Source of the DNA: Rhyzopertha dominica
Lineage: Eukaryota > Arthropoda > Insecta > Coleoptera > Bostrichidae
Direction: 5' to 3'
Length of the DNA stretch: 64,000 bases
Assembly: GCA_025024175.1 (NCBI GenBank)
Contig: QCXZ01000003.1
Span: 13,489,621 to 13,553,620 of the forward strand
Below, piece by piece: positions 23,201-34,888 of the stretch (position 1 is the first letter of the stretch; each line of letters starts with the position of its first letter). The notes below the pieces were generated by a model, which was not told the origin of the DNA, ran no database searches, and saw nothing but the letters and a program-made list of their open reading frames with translations. Both the position numbers and the translations under genes were made by a program.

Positions 23201-24899
23201 GGTGGCTATGTGCCAAATATCCGTGAAACCGAAAACTCAAACTTTAATGAAGAGCCAAATACTTTAGGCACAATGCCGGCGATTTACTTAGCGTGCCGTG
23301 ATCTGGAACCAACAACTATGCTTCACAAAGCAACCTGATCGCGTTCACGAACTTGAATCAGATAAGATTTTGCGATGCACAAAAAGTAGCGATCAACTAT
23401 CGGTAAAGAAACTTGGATACAAAGACTGACGGAACGACAACCTACATTAGTTTTCAAACTAATGTAACAGAGCCCCTACTCAATTTTGAACATCTTTTAT
23501 TAAATGTTTTGACTGTTTTTAGTATATCATCAATTAGGATAGAACAGACTAGAAATGTTAGGTAAATAAACACAGCAGGGCAATTTAGTTAATTTTTAAT
23601 CTACCGGATACACGGTATTACTTTTTATGTAACATATTTCTACAGACACCAACATTTATTTTATTAATGTATTTAGCTACTATTACATGTAAAATTGAGC
23701 AATAGGTCTCGACACTAATAATGTTTACCTTCCTATATGTATTTAACATTTAGAGAAATAAGCATATTAAGACAATGCTGTTAATTTAACTAAAAATATT
23801 TTAGCCACCTTTATATTTATGCTATATCGTGTTCGACAAATGTGTAAATTTCATCAATTGATCGATTCCGCATTCAACTTACCACTCTACGGACGTAACA
23901 ACGTACACTATTGTGCTGGACTTATTGTAGTATACACGGAAAGCACCTATAAACACATCAATTCCTACGATGACTGATGTTCGTGTCTGATAAATTGCGN
24001 CGTTTGTAATGTTCAAGGAACAGAAGAATTTTTCCGCAATTACGTCCTTCGTGAACAGTCTTGCAATTAGGCTATTTGCATTAATTAGGTCAGGCTATAA
24101 CTCTTCTTTTTTAATTTACCCGGGGACACGAAAAGAAAGGGTTATTAATTCAGGTGCATGAACCGCTGCTTTACATCAAAAGACAATTTAATGGGGAATT
24201 TATTGTCTCACGTAATTAAATGTTTACGTTGCACTGCATATTCTAGATGAGTAATCGACGCTTCTTGTTTAAGGTCTTAAACTGTGTTTATCTTTTCGAG
24301 TATATTTAAGGTCACGTAATAATGTGAAACTATATNGACAAATTAAGCTGGTGACGAACTCTTTCATTNATACATCNAATATATATTACTAANTGGCAAA
24401 GTTCCCTATATTTATACTAACGACGTTTAGGCATACAAAATATTTTGGTAGGTATATTTTCTGCGACATAATGTTCCATAATCAAATGTGAATATTTTTA
24501 AAAACACTAGAATGGAATGGGAATATCTCCGTAATATTATTTTTAATAACGGTACACTTATTTCATACCATTGATGAACGGAAACATTAATAAATTAAAT
24601 GAGGTACGAACTAACCTGAATATACAATTTTGGAATAAATGCGCAGTTACAATACTACTGTGTATTCTAATAATGCTGTTTAACTATACTACTCGTACAC
24701 AAAACTCATAGCAGGCATCCATTTTCTGCTTATCAACTGGTAAGCATCTGCCTAAAAGTTGATTTTGTATTTAAACAAAGCTAGAGCATCTTGTTACTGA
24801 TATTCAACAAACCGTTACACTGTCAGCCTTTTCAGTTTTTAATTAATTTCCGAAGATCTGCACAGGAATATTTTAATAGCATTACTTGATTAATTATCT
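14211..24899. other. Long non-coding stretch, mostly unassigned
   Basis: No firm gene is seen in these 10.7 kb. Segments richer in G+C at about 15380-15640, 18380-18950 and 22660-23460 stand out from AT-rich surroundings. None keeps a convincing reading frame, so they may be conserved regulatory DNA or old repeats. Candidate exons with splice-like borders were noted at 14751-14772 (+), 21583-21606 (-) and 21453-21538 (-), but each could be chance. Single ambiguous bases occur at several points. Confidence 0.4.
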
Positions 24900-25740
24900 A
24901 CTCGTAAGAAGCAAAATTGAAAATGAACTGCGAAGAAGAGCAATGATTACATTCCTCAGCAAGCAAGGAAAATCTGCCTAAACCATAATGAATGAGATGG
25001 AACCCGTAATGGAGATGGTTTACGGAGTGGCACGGTGTTTTTAAACAAGTTTGAAACCCGATTGAAGACGACCTCTGCCCAGGACGGCCGACTGAGGCCA
25101 CCATGTCGCATATCGTTGAAAAAGTTAAAAAAACTTATACTGTAAGATGCATATCCGAAGAGGAAACAACTTTCTGCATTAGTTGATGTATCAGATACCA
25201 CAGTTTTGAGGATTCTTCACGATCATTTTAGTATGGGGACAGTTTTTGAAGTTGAATGGTCGCGAACCTACGCCGATTTTGGAAAGAAGTTTGCTACTAT
25301 AGATGAAACTTGGGTTCATCGCTTTGAGTCCAAATAGGAGTCCATGAAATGGTATAAAAATAGTACACCACCCGCAAAAAAGTTTAAAGATTCGGAATCT
25401 GCGGAAAATTGATGGCAAACATTTTTTTGCGATTCCGAAGGGATTTTATTAATCGATTATAAAGAAAAAGGTGCCACTATGACTGGATTGTATTACGCTA
25501 TAAATACGTAGGAAGCTATCGAGAAAAAGAGACGTGGAAAACTTAGCAAGGGTGTGACGCTTTTCTAAGACCATGCACCGGTACCCAAGAGCAAAGTTGT
25601 GATGGCAGCTTTCCATAAAGTTTGCTTTTAGTCGCTAACTGCCCTACCCTATAGCCTCGACTTAGCTCCCAGAGATTTTAATTTATCCCCAAACCTGAAG
25701 AAAAAGCTACCAGAAAGTTAAGTTAAACAATATTTTTTTA
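24900..25740 (+). pseudogene. mariner transposase pseudogene
   Basis: Frameshifted plus-strand pieces follow the mariner transposase order. First comes IEDDLCPGRPTEAT (the linker seen as xxDDPRxGRPxT in the family), then a helix-turn-helix-like part with VSDTTVLRILHDHF. After that come IDETWVHRFESK around the first catalytic Asp, PPAKKFKDS, CDSEGILLIDY, GATMTGLYYA, KKRRGKLSKGV, a DHAPVPKSK box around the second Asp, and YSLDLAPRDFNL with the third Asp. At least five in-frame stops and several frameshifts are present, so no protein can be made. Terminal inverted repeats were not found. The order of motifs makes the family call secure. Confidence 0.9.
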
Positions 25741-26399
25741 TAAAAATTAATTTCCCGACCTGCTCAAAGCAGTTTATATTGAAAATAATGTCGTTGTTTT
25801 ATTTAGCTTACAATCTTATTTTCCGTGGAACTTTGGCGCTCACCTCGTATCAGCATAAGCTTCGCCGGAGATTACTATTAATCGAAATGCANATTATTGT
25901 GCATCGCATGTTGGGGAAGCAACCTATGAACACGTACCCCCATTGTGCGTATTCTACAGAATATTGACAGGTTTAGACAAGCAATACTGTAAATGATCAA
26001 TAATTGCTTATAGAACGTAACATTGTGAGTTATTCCCAAACAGGAAGAATTACTTCTATTAATATTACATTGACTGTGAATCTTGTAGCTAATCGACTTC
26101 CATTCATATGCAAGTATGCGGTGCTGTAACGTTTAGGGCTCCATGATGGTAACTATAAGTGAAATGCTATGAATCAACAACCAGGGCCTCTTCCTTACTC
26201 AATGCTCGAGCACGAACGGTTATTGAAACTTGGTTCTAGCGCCTCACTGGAGGCTTTTAATAAAATTTTCCCATCCATGGGCGTACCCAGCTTTTGGTCT
26301 AGGGGAGGGCAAATCAGGAACGTCCTGTAGAGTATAATTCAACATAAATAGAAATAATAAATGTTTATAAGATATAGGTGCTTAAGTAATTAATGAAGT

Positions 26400-26514
26400 T
26401 CTATGCCGCGCTGTCTGCACTAGACCTAAACTGCACTGATAAGCTATAATGATAACGAAATAGATCTATCTGTAGTTGGTTGCGGTGCAGACAGCACAGC
26501 ATAGACATGCATTT
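26400..26514 (+). mobile_element. Compact hammerhead element (115 bp) with 13-bp TSD
   Basis: Comparison with the empty site in hAT copy 1 (around 4695) shows an insertion of exactly 115 bp between two copies of taattaatgaagt (26387-26399 and 26515-26527). Almost the whole insert is one imperfect hairpin: a 21-bp outer stem with two mismatches (starting TCTATGCCGCGCTG), an internal loop, then a 7-bp inner stem. It is capped by a hammerhead-like core and followed by a 9-nt tail, catgcattt. A 13-bp variable-type target duplication is unlike common hAT, Tc1 or Harbinger MITEs and fits RNA-mediated insertion better. Two further units lie at 49056-49248. Confidence 0.7.
26429..26477 (+). ncRNA. 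Hammerhead-like core of the compact element
   Basis: Order: AACTGCA (helix I), CTGATAA, GCTAT-AATG-ATAAC (helix II), GAAA, TAGATCTA (helix III, palindromic), TC, TGTAGTT (helix I). Against the canonical CUGANGA box, one residue is changed (G8 to A), and helix II has one mismatch; GAAA and the UC cleavage site are intact. Cleavage would fall after 26470. The G8 change would be expected to cripple catalysis, so this copy is likely inactive while its family need not be. Confidence 0.6.
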
Positions 26515-27857
26515 TAATTAATGAAGTATTTATTCCATGAATAATCTTCGTGCTGTGGATTTTTTGAAAGGCCACTTAAACCATCTGTGAAATAAATACC
26601 CAAATTATTTATATGTTTTCTATGTACACTGATCATACAAAGCCCCTTTATTAGTAATTCCGTTATTGATGAACTCAGTTAGGTGAGGCGCATTCAGTTG
26701 CATCGCTCCCGCGTTACCAAAAAATGAGTTTATACATTTTATTTAGGAGAATAAAGATCCGTGGTCCACAAAATGTATAATGATATCATACGAAGTACGA
26801 AAGGAACCTAAATTTCACCTTGGAGGTTCTACTAATATGAGCACGTTTTCTGATTCAGAATTAACACATATCAAAGACTAATGTATTAACATATGTGCTT
26901 TTAGTACAGTTTCAACTTCTCACACCAGAAGCTTTAGAAATTTAAGCTGGGAGTTCATATGTATAGGTCGTAAAGATGCAATTGTAGTAATTTTTACTCC
27001 CCAGGGAAAGAGATTCGATGGATAACTAACATTATTAAAACTCAGAATGACAAATGCCTCAGTATTTTGCGTCAAGCGAACCTTCTTAGATCGCCAGTGC
27101 ATTGCTCTCCAAAAATTAACCGACTACTTAATATTTTACCAAATTAAGCTTCATTTAAATAAAATTAAATATATTTAACTGCATTTTAACAACACACCTG
27201 GTTTTAATTCGTGATGATAATGCTTTTACTGGATTCCTAAAACTTATATTAAATAAACTGACTTTTATAAACATGAGTTCGGATGGATTTTTAGTTTTTT
27301 TTTGTATTTTGTATTAATGATTAATATGTAATGTGAATTTAGAAATTTGGTACAAAAGTTAGAGTTATCACCGAATATATGACAGATTCTGATGTGATTC
27401 CATATAACAGTAGTTAGTTGAACAATCTTTATAGGAAAAGGTAGAAGAGCTAAACTAAGCAGAAATCGTGTTATGACTCATCCTGACCAAGATAGTCTTT
27501 TAAAACTATATCCGCCCTAAGACAACGATTCGTAACAACAAGAATGTTGCAGGCACAGCTTCAAAACGCACATGGCATCGATTAAGCTTGGAAACCACTT
27601 GACAACGACTTATTAGGGAAGGTCATTTGCAAGGGTCAAATATAAGTTCTGAATGAAAATTATGAAATACACTTGCCTATAAATTTTAGTGTATTTACCA
27701 TTTTGTAAGGTAAATAAGACAATTTTTTGGTGTACACACATAATTAACCAGCTAGATGTATGAGAAATTGGAAGGGCCCAGAGTTGGCAACCCAGGTCCA
27801 GGGGGAGGCAGCTGCCCCCCTTGCCCCCCCCCCCTTCGGTAAGCCCATGTCCCCATC

Positions 27858-29319
27858 ATTTTTATGTATGTGTGTTCTATAAGACTGTGAAAGATGCAAT
27901 CCTCAATTTTTGGTACTGCACCGTTTAAGTAATGGTGTTGAGGACTTTGCAGCAAATTGGTCATCATTTGGGGCAAGATGGCCGCCCACCGTTAAATCTA
28001 GGATCTACCATATGTTTTATTCTGCTTCGAAACTTTTTATAATCAACTTTCAACAACCGCAACGTTTATATAGAGCTACTTTGGACTTCTTTGAACAAAG
28101 TTTTTTACTCTTCGATACGTTTTAAGACATTATGGGTAAAAGATTGCGAGATTTACACATACTCTTCCGGCTGCTCATGATGCTGTACGATTAGCTTATA
28201 GGAAATCGATCATCTGTTTAAGTCGTTGATGAAATTTTGAGGTTAAATGTTACGCATGCATCTGGTAAAAGTAACTACGTCGGTGGCACTATGTGTATAG
28301 CTTAATGTTAGTTTCTTTGTGTTATTATACAACTTGATTTTGAAATTAATGTCTTAAATTTAACTGCAACATTCCAACAACATATGAAAACGATATATAT
28401 GTAGCATAATTCATTCTCTTAAAAAATGGAACCCCTAAAATTCGGACCCCATTCGCTGGCATTGACTTCCGAAACAAACAATCATTAAGGTAAAGATCTT
28501 ACCGAAGTAAAAAAGCCAAGTTCAAGCGCACGTACGTTGGGATGGGTCAGTCCGGGACAAACACACAGCTTCAAACGATGTTCAAAGTGTAGTCCATTAC
28601 AAGCTTGCACTCGACGCACCATGGAGACTCGCACTTGACCGTTTATCGGACATAGCTGAACATTAATCTAGTGCACTGACAGCACCTATAAATAGTGCCT
28701 GAAAAGTGGGTTTCTTTTAAATGACTGATAAATCGCCAGGCACCTGGTTTTTTCCGTTACTCTATAATCGTACAAATTCAGTCTCTTTTAACTGAAAAAC
28801 CATCGTGAAAATAGAAAAAAAACGAAATCTGTCATTTTTCTTAAAATATTATGAAGTATTATGGGTTTAAGCAAATACATCACGTTCGCAGTCACGGAGT
28901 ATTATCTTCATTATTGCAAGCACAGGTCGTTACATAAGTATGCAAGTAAGCATAATGCGGAAAACTTTACTCTTAGAACTGCAGTCTGTCTGAAGTAGTG
29001 GAACAACTTCGAAATCCATCTTGAAACAGCAATATGCCTTGGACGAGCTTAATATCGGCTGTTCCGCTAAGCAAGATTAAAGTTGCAGTTTAGAGATACA
29101 TCTGTAAGTTTTGCGCCGTAAAAGCTTCGTTTCCCTTATACACATGAACTTCTAATAGCCGGTACACGTTTAATTCATTACCTGAGCTGCCTTAAAATTT
29201 CCACAAACAAGCTTTTACCGGGCTTAACGGCCACATAGGATTTACAGTACACGTACATACAATGCCCATTATAACGTTTTTATGTTGTAGCCCGTAATAA
29301 ATTCTCCTGTTTGTTACAG
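27858..29319. other. Non-coding stretch, no gene seen
   Basis: Nothing is recognised. About 28430-28640 is somewhat richer in G+C without an open frame. Confidence 0.4.
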
Positions 29320-29394
29320 TGAAGGAAAACACAAATGGAAGGCCGCAGCCTCTCTTACAGGAGCCACACTATGGATCGAGGCCGCAACCGTACA
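29320..29394 (+). CDS. Candidate internal coding exon, gene unknown
   Basis: A 75-bp segment, GC-rich against AT-rich flanks, lies between the acceptor TTGTTACAG and the donor GTGAGT. Two of the three frames are open. The one starting in phase 1 reads with motifs NGRPQPLLQEP and YGSRPQPY, a Pro/Gln-rich stretch typical of an extracellular or disordered linker. Its length is a multiple of three, so the exon could be skipped without shifting the frame. No partner exon can be assigned with confidence, and the gene would need long introns. I do not recognise the protein. Confidence 0.4.
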
Positions 29395-30076
29395 GTGAGT
29401 AACTTTTTGCATTACTTATCGGTATTGGCTTTTTCATTAAACTTCCGTTTTTGCGGTGACATGCGACGCGATCGAGCTGTTTCATTTCCCACCCCGGGAA
29501 AGTGAAAAATGGAGTAAGTACTCTGGTGATCGTTACCAGCGGTTCGTTTTTGTGCCACAGTTTCATTTCCCTATGCCTATTATTTTCGCGTTAGGTGCGG
29601 AATATATTTACTATTTCTCTAAGCATATTTTGCGTATGGGATTGTTTTTACAAAGCAGCTGGATGCGAATGCCAAAAGTTTTTAAATGGACGTAATCGGT
29701 TTCTATTTTACGCTGGCGTGACTATTTCATAATTGTAATCTTTGACAGTGAATAGCAAGAAGACAGTACCAACAGTAACATGCCGTCTTATTGACACATA
29801 TTAAGCGCAATAATTAGTATATGTATTATTTTTAATTGTCACTACTTATTTGAAAGAATAAAAATCTAAAGGATCTAAAAATAAAGTGCAAACAAGCGGA
29901 AACTTACTGACAGCAACCGTAATCAGGCGGGTAAGCAAAAACCATAGATCAACTAAAACAATTCAACACACCTGTTACCTGACTATTCTTGTTTAAAGAA
30001 AATGTTTAGTACACACGAGTAACCTTGCTACCACATAAGGATTTAAGGTTTCTCGCTTTTAGTTCTCTTGATAAAT

Positions 30077-30328
30077 TTACACCACTCTCATGTTTTCTTG
30101 CCCCTCCTGCAGGATCTTGCTGACCCCATATTTCTCTGGGTCTTTCTCTTTGTTTTTATAGTGCTCTAGCTTCCTATGCCGGTTAAACAGGCATCTCGAT
30201 TCCATGCGTACAAATGTCCAAGTCATTTCAATTGGTGCTTTTCTATTTTCGTTGCGTTTATCTCTTCTTGTGATGCCTTCCACTTTACGAAGGTATGTCT
30301 GTCTTGCGTGGAGAATACTGCACTGCAA
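30077..30328 (-). pseudogene. LINE reverse-transcriptase C-terminal fragment
   Basis: The minus-strand frame contains YLRKVEGITRRDKRNEN, then after a frame slip EMTWTFVRMESRCLFNR and a basic stretch ending KILQEG. This follows the order seen after the RT domain of many arthropod non-LTR elements (YLRRxEGxTRRDRIRNE, then LRWxGHVxRM, then GRPRxRW). Only about 83 codons remain, the GRPR box is degraded, and no RT core is present. Family assignment beyond non-LTR retrotransposon is uncertain. Confidence 0.6.
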
Positions 30329-33027
30329 AAGAAATATTCATCGTCCAAGATAATAATTTCCGCATTAGGGGAATGAGGTAACAAATAGAATTAAAGAGCT
30401 TGGGGCTCCATTAAAAAAATATTTAGCTTTCGACTCCTATCTAGAAAGAACTTGTGATAAAGTAAACGGAAATTTTCGCAATTATGCAAATGAAATCCAT
30501 CATTTTACACATAAAAATTGCTTATACTACGTGTGTGCTTGCAATTTCGAATTGCTACATATTTCATATGGCTCATACCTGTGAAAACCATAAACAATTA
30601 CAATGTTGAAATAGTAGTAAAAATTATCTGTTTGTAATAATTTCCTTTCATGATTGATAGTTTGAAAAAGTAGATTTGTTGTTTTTTAATTTTATCTTTC
30701 TAATTCGTTTCTTACTTATTTGTTCTTAGTAATTATATGTTTTTGAATTCTGAAGATTCAGGTTTTTAATCTCTGCTTTGCAATTTTCTTACATATTATA
30801 AAAGAGCATATCAGTTAGTTAACATAGAAAGAAGTCGTATCGTTATAAAAGAATTTTTTGGCGGAAGGAACTAGGAAAGTTGATGTAACAGTATTAATAA
30901 ATATTTTATTAAGCTTTAACTACCTAACTACTGAAAATGCAGCTATACAGGTTGTTTGAAATTTCACTGTATATGGGGTCCTCAGTTAAATCAAGATGTA
31001 AAACTATTTATATAATATACCGGTGATTTTCAGTTGTTTGAATGTGGCATGCTGTTGAATTACCAGATATCCCTATGAAAGTTGTCTGTATTTGTGAACA
31101 GAGCGGAAGTTGAGTTTGTGATTGCGAAAACGTAATAAAGTAATATAATAATACTTTCTTTCTTGCATATTATTTTCAGTATACAAGAGAACGAACATTC
31201 TGATGAATAATAAACATTACATTTTGTGATTCAAGTAGTTGTCATAAATCCCTTAAATTCGCAGAGGATCGGTGACGTTTAATAACTGTAAGTACCTAGA
31301 CTCACATATTTGTCTTATTCATTGTATTTATATACAACATTAAGAGCATCATTTTCATTTTCAGAATAATAAATTATTCAAAACCTATCTAAAATGATTT
31401 GTTCCTATTAAACAGTAAAATTTAGAAATCAACATTTTTTTACTTGTACAAATGTAAAAGCATCAGAACCGCAATTTCGCGAGTGTTAATGATAAGAGCA
31501 ACGTAACAACGGACATGCTTCATTAGGTGGATATTATTAGATAAAGCCAACTTTCCTTAGCGTGGAGGATACGTGCCCTCTCCATTTAAGTTCTCATATA
31601 ATAACCTCCAGAGTCAGTTTGCGACTGCACGTGCTCCAACTTTGCTTCATCTAGATAGTAACTCAATCTAGGATATTTCTTTCACAAATGGAAGTTCAGC
31701 TGAAGGTTTCGCGTTATGATCCATTACTGAACGAACATAAAACATGAAACGGTATGGTTTCATGCGAAATATCCGTATATCCTGATGTATTTTATAACAT
31801 AAAACCGCATGAATGCAAATGAAGTTTCGCCGTGGGTGTGTTAAAGCTGTTATTATTGCAGAAGAAATAAATGAATAGGGTATAAACCCTAAAAATGTGA
31901 TGCGTATGAAATTAACATTTCATTGCTTACGAATAATTGAAGTGCACGGAATTTATAAATATTCTTTTAGTACGACCTAATATAGACTTAAAATATAGAA
32001 TTTTTATGCGCCGTTTTAAAGCAGTTTTTGTTAATAGAATCTTTCCGACCATATGACATAAATACTACTAGTGGTTTTGATTTCTTTTATAGATAGGAGT
32101 TGTTCCTATTAACTTGGCGAATATCGATAGCTAAATGTCTCTGATTTTGGTCCGTTATGGGTTTCAAGATCCTCTGGTCATCATTTAGTTTTGTTGGTTT
32201 GCAAAGTTCTGATGAGGTTTTGAGAATTCATAAAATTGGCAATTTTTCAGTTAAACATTGAATGAAATGCGAATGATAAGTGTCGTTGGATGAAACTGTA
32301 CAACATCTTGTAGAAGACTGTTGATTTCCAAGTTTTCAAGGAAGCTTCGTCAAAATTCATTAGTTGTCATCTCCATAAAAGTGCTGGTACTATACGTTTG
32401 ATCAAAAAAATTCTGTAACATTTATCATTTATTTAAAAATGTTTGCAAGCCGTTTATACAGGCAGGCGTTTCTATCACATTTCACAATACGGATATCCAT
32501 GTATTTCTGTCTCAGTAGGAGGCAAACTCTTTGAAATTGATTTAAATACGCTCAAAATACCTTCTATTCGCTATGCTTTCGTTGCTAATTGGAAATCCGA
32601 ACTAGAAACTGCAGTGAGCGACCAATGTATATTTTGTTGGCACAACTGAGAGAGCAAGTCGCCTATTTAATTGTCTGTCGCCGCTGAAAAAAAATTTTCA
32701 TGAATAACTGTCCAAGCATATATTTTATGACAAGTCACCCAATCTGACAACTACCTGGCAGTGCAGTCCAGCTATTATAAATGATCGAACCTTTACGTCA
32801 GAGTGATCACCTGACCTAATGAGTGCCCCGGCCGAGCGTTCAAATCGACTGGTATTTTCTAATTTGGCAATAATTTATTTTTAAGATAACAGCTACGAAA
32901 AGAAAAATAGGTCTATTTCAATTAAAGTGAACCAAGTAGATTACATTTTTAATACTTTTAGAAAATTGGATAATGGCGAAGTCTAAAAATTGAGCTAAAC
33001 CAAGCTTTATATTCAACATCTACTTAC
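30329..33027. other. Non-coding stretch, weak signals only
   Basis: No gene is seen. A sequence ACAGGTTGTTTGAAATTT near 30950 resembles one end of the ACAGGGTG-type repeats common in insects. The plus-strand frame 32443-32649 is open for 68 codons after an AG acceptor at about 32454 and looks protein-like, but it has no recognised domain. Confidence 0.3.
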
Positions 33028-33216
33028 CAGAATGTTTTCTAATACCTTCTGAATCATCCATTTTTAGCACATTAGCTTTTAATTTAAAATTGTTATACTC
33101 CTTTATATGCGCCCCAAAAAACGTACTTGTTATCAGGAAATGTTTTTCGTGGTCAGGAGATGTACACTTTATTATATCGAATAACTCATTATCACTATTG
33201 ATGGTTGCCATTGCTT
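33028..33216 (-). CDS. Candidate internal coding exon (189 bp), unknown gene
   Basis: On the minus strand an open frame runs without stops between a good acceptor (TTTATAATTCAG) and a strong donor (GTAAGT). It is 189 bp long and has phase 1 at both ends, so it is symmetrical. It reads as a soluble protein segment of about 62 residues, with stretches ELFDIIKCTSPDHEKHFL and TSTFFGAHIKEYNNF. An ATG sits six bases into the exon, so it could also hold the start codon. I do not recognise the family. The neighbouring exons were not found. Confidence 0.4.
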
Positions 33217-34437
33217 CTGAATTATAAAGTACTTGCAAAGTTGCATTCAAAATTCAAACACTTTTGCAAGAGCTTGTAAATCAAACGAACTCTTTTTTTA
33301 TTTTTATATAATTTCTCATATTTTCTTGTGTAGAAGACGGAAACCCCGCAAAATAAGAAAAATCTGTTTGATAACGCTCTTTGTGCAATATGCTATACCG
33401 TTACAAATTATTGAAGACCCCCATTTAACCATCTTCGTCGTATTCCAATGGTGAGCATCGAACTTGAATCACCATTTATGTGTGATTTATAACATGTGTG
33501 ATCTATAATATATATAGTAGTCTGGCATTNTTAGTATGCTTCATAGCTTGTCTAATCCAGCATGAGTCCTGCCTTTGTAGGCATCCCGTTCCTAACCTAA
33601 TTGGCCCGTTTAGCTGCACGATATTGTACTGTAAGTATATCAAAGGATATTAAGTCACGTCTTTGAGATTTCGCCTTACTAACATCGGTATTAAGGAAGC
33701 AGGTCATTTGTATTGTATGCATTACTTATTTAATAATTTTTCATACGGAGTTTACATCTCTTAGCATGTCGTGACGTCGTAGTAAGCCGAACTCTGCTAC
33801 ATGGTTACAATTATTTTGTTAAAATAAATCTGTGTACAATATTTACCTTATTTAATTACTTTGTATCTAAGTTTCAGACACACTGAGATATTAATTGTTG
33901 AAACAACGTTTCAATATATAAAGGGATATCTCGCACCCGCTTCTCGTTTATTACATTTGCCTCGCTCCCAGATCTTTTGTAATGCAAATTGTGCTAACTT
34001 TTAATATAAGCTACGTGCTGTTGTTCGTTAGAGCAGAATTACGTGACACCGTTTTGTCTACACCGTTACTTCTTTATCTACTCATTTGACAGTAATACTC
34101 ACTTGTTAATGAGCCATCTGTATTCATCTCTGGTCCTCTCGAACTAGGCTAGGGTTTCCATCACCCCATAACGTTCATTATGTAAAGGAGGCCCAGATTA
34201 TTCCTTAATTTCCTAGGAGACTAGGTCAGATCGTTTTCCTGGCTAGACACACTCGATACATGTAGTGATGGGTGGAAAGGTGGAATAGTTACAAAATTAG
34301 GTAATGTTATGCAAAGTTTTTCGTGCTTTCAAAATATCTTTACAAGGAGATCATATTATATAGCTTGTGGTCAGGGACTATTACTTAACTAATGAGCACG
34401 GTCAACAATAATTCTAGCACGAATAGATTCCAATATA
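33217..34437. other. Non-coding stretch, no gene seen
   Basis: No feature is supported. A short open segment with splice-like borders near 33582-33631 (+) was judged too weak to call. Confidence 0.4.
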
Positions 34438-34445
34438 TGCTATGG

Positions 34446-34880
34446 CAGGGGCGGATCCACGGGGGGGAACTGCGGTAGAGTTTCCCCCCCCCCCCCAAAA
34501 AAAAAAAGTTGCATGTTATACATTTTTTCCAATGAGACACCGAAAATCGTAAAAAATCAACAATTGAACATTTAATAATAAAATAATCGATAATGTTTTA
34601 ATATATAAGTTACCGCATTTCCATCATAAATGACGCTCTGCGAAGAAAAGGACTGAGTTGCTAATCAATTTCATTTACCCTATAAGGATTCATTTGAAAA
34701 TAAGCGTATTTCCGCGGGGGCGCGTTCTCAACAAAAGAGATAGTGATAGATTTGATACTATGAAATACATGTTGAAATAAGTATCAAAAATAAATCTATG
34801 GTTTACATTTACACATTTCTTAAATAAAGTACAAAATTATGTAGTTCCCCCCCTAAAATCCTACTCTGGATCCGCCCCTG
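34446..34880. mobile_element. hAT MITE (435 bp)
   Basis: The termini are CAGGGGCGGATCCA and its inverse TGGATCCGCCCCTG, a well-known hAT-type end. The flanks tgctatgg (34438-34445 and 34881-34888) are a perfect 8-bp target duplication. A C-rich tract follows the left end and a shorter one precedes the right. No protein is encoded. Confidence 0.9.
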
Positions 34881-34888
34881 TGCTATGG

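Larger units (their letters stand above)
26276..27849. mobile_element. hAT-like non-autonomous element, family A copy 2
   Basis: Flanks ttcccatc (26268-26275) and tccccatc (27850-27857) form an 8-bp duplication with one mismatch. The left end is CATGGGCGTACCCAG and the right end, inverted, is CATGGGCTTACCG followed by a G-rich tract. The body matches 4575-5880 almost throughout. It carries a 115-bp insertion at 26400-26514 and about 120 bp near 27686-27785 that copy 1 lacks. No transposase is encoded. Confidence 0.8.

Noticed and set aside
32210..32260. CTGATGAG on the plus strand as another hammerhead core
   Set aside because: No paired helix II and no GAAA box follow it.
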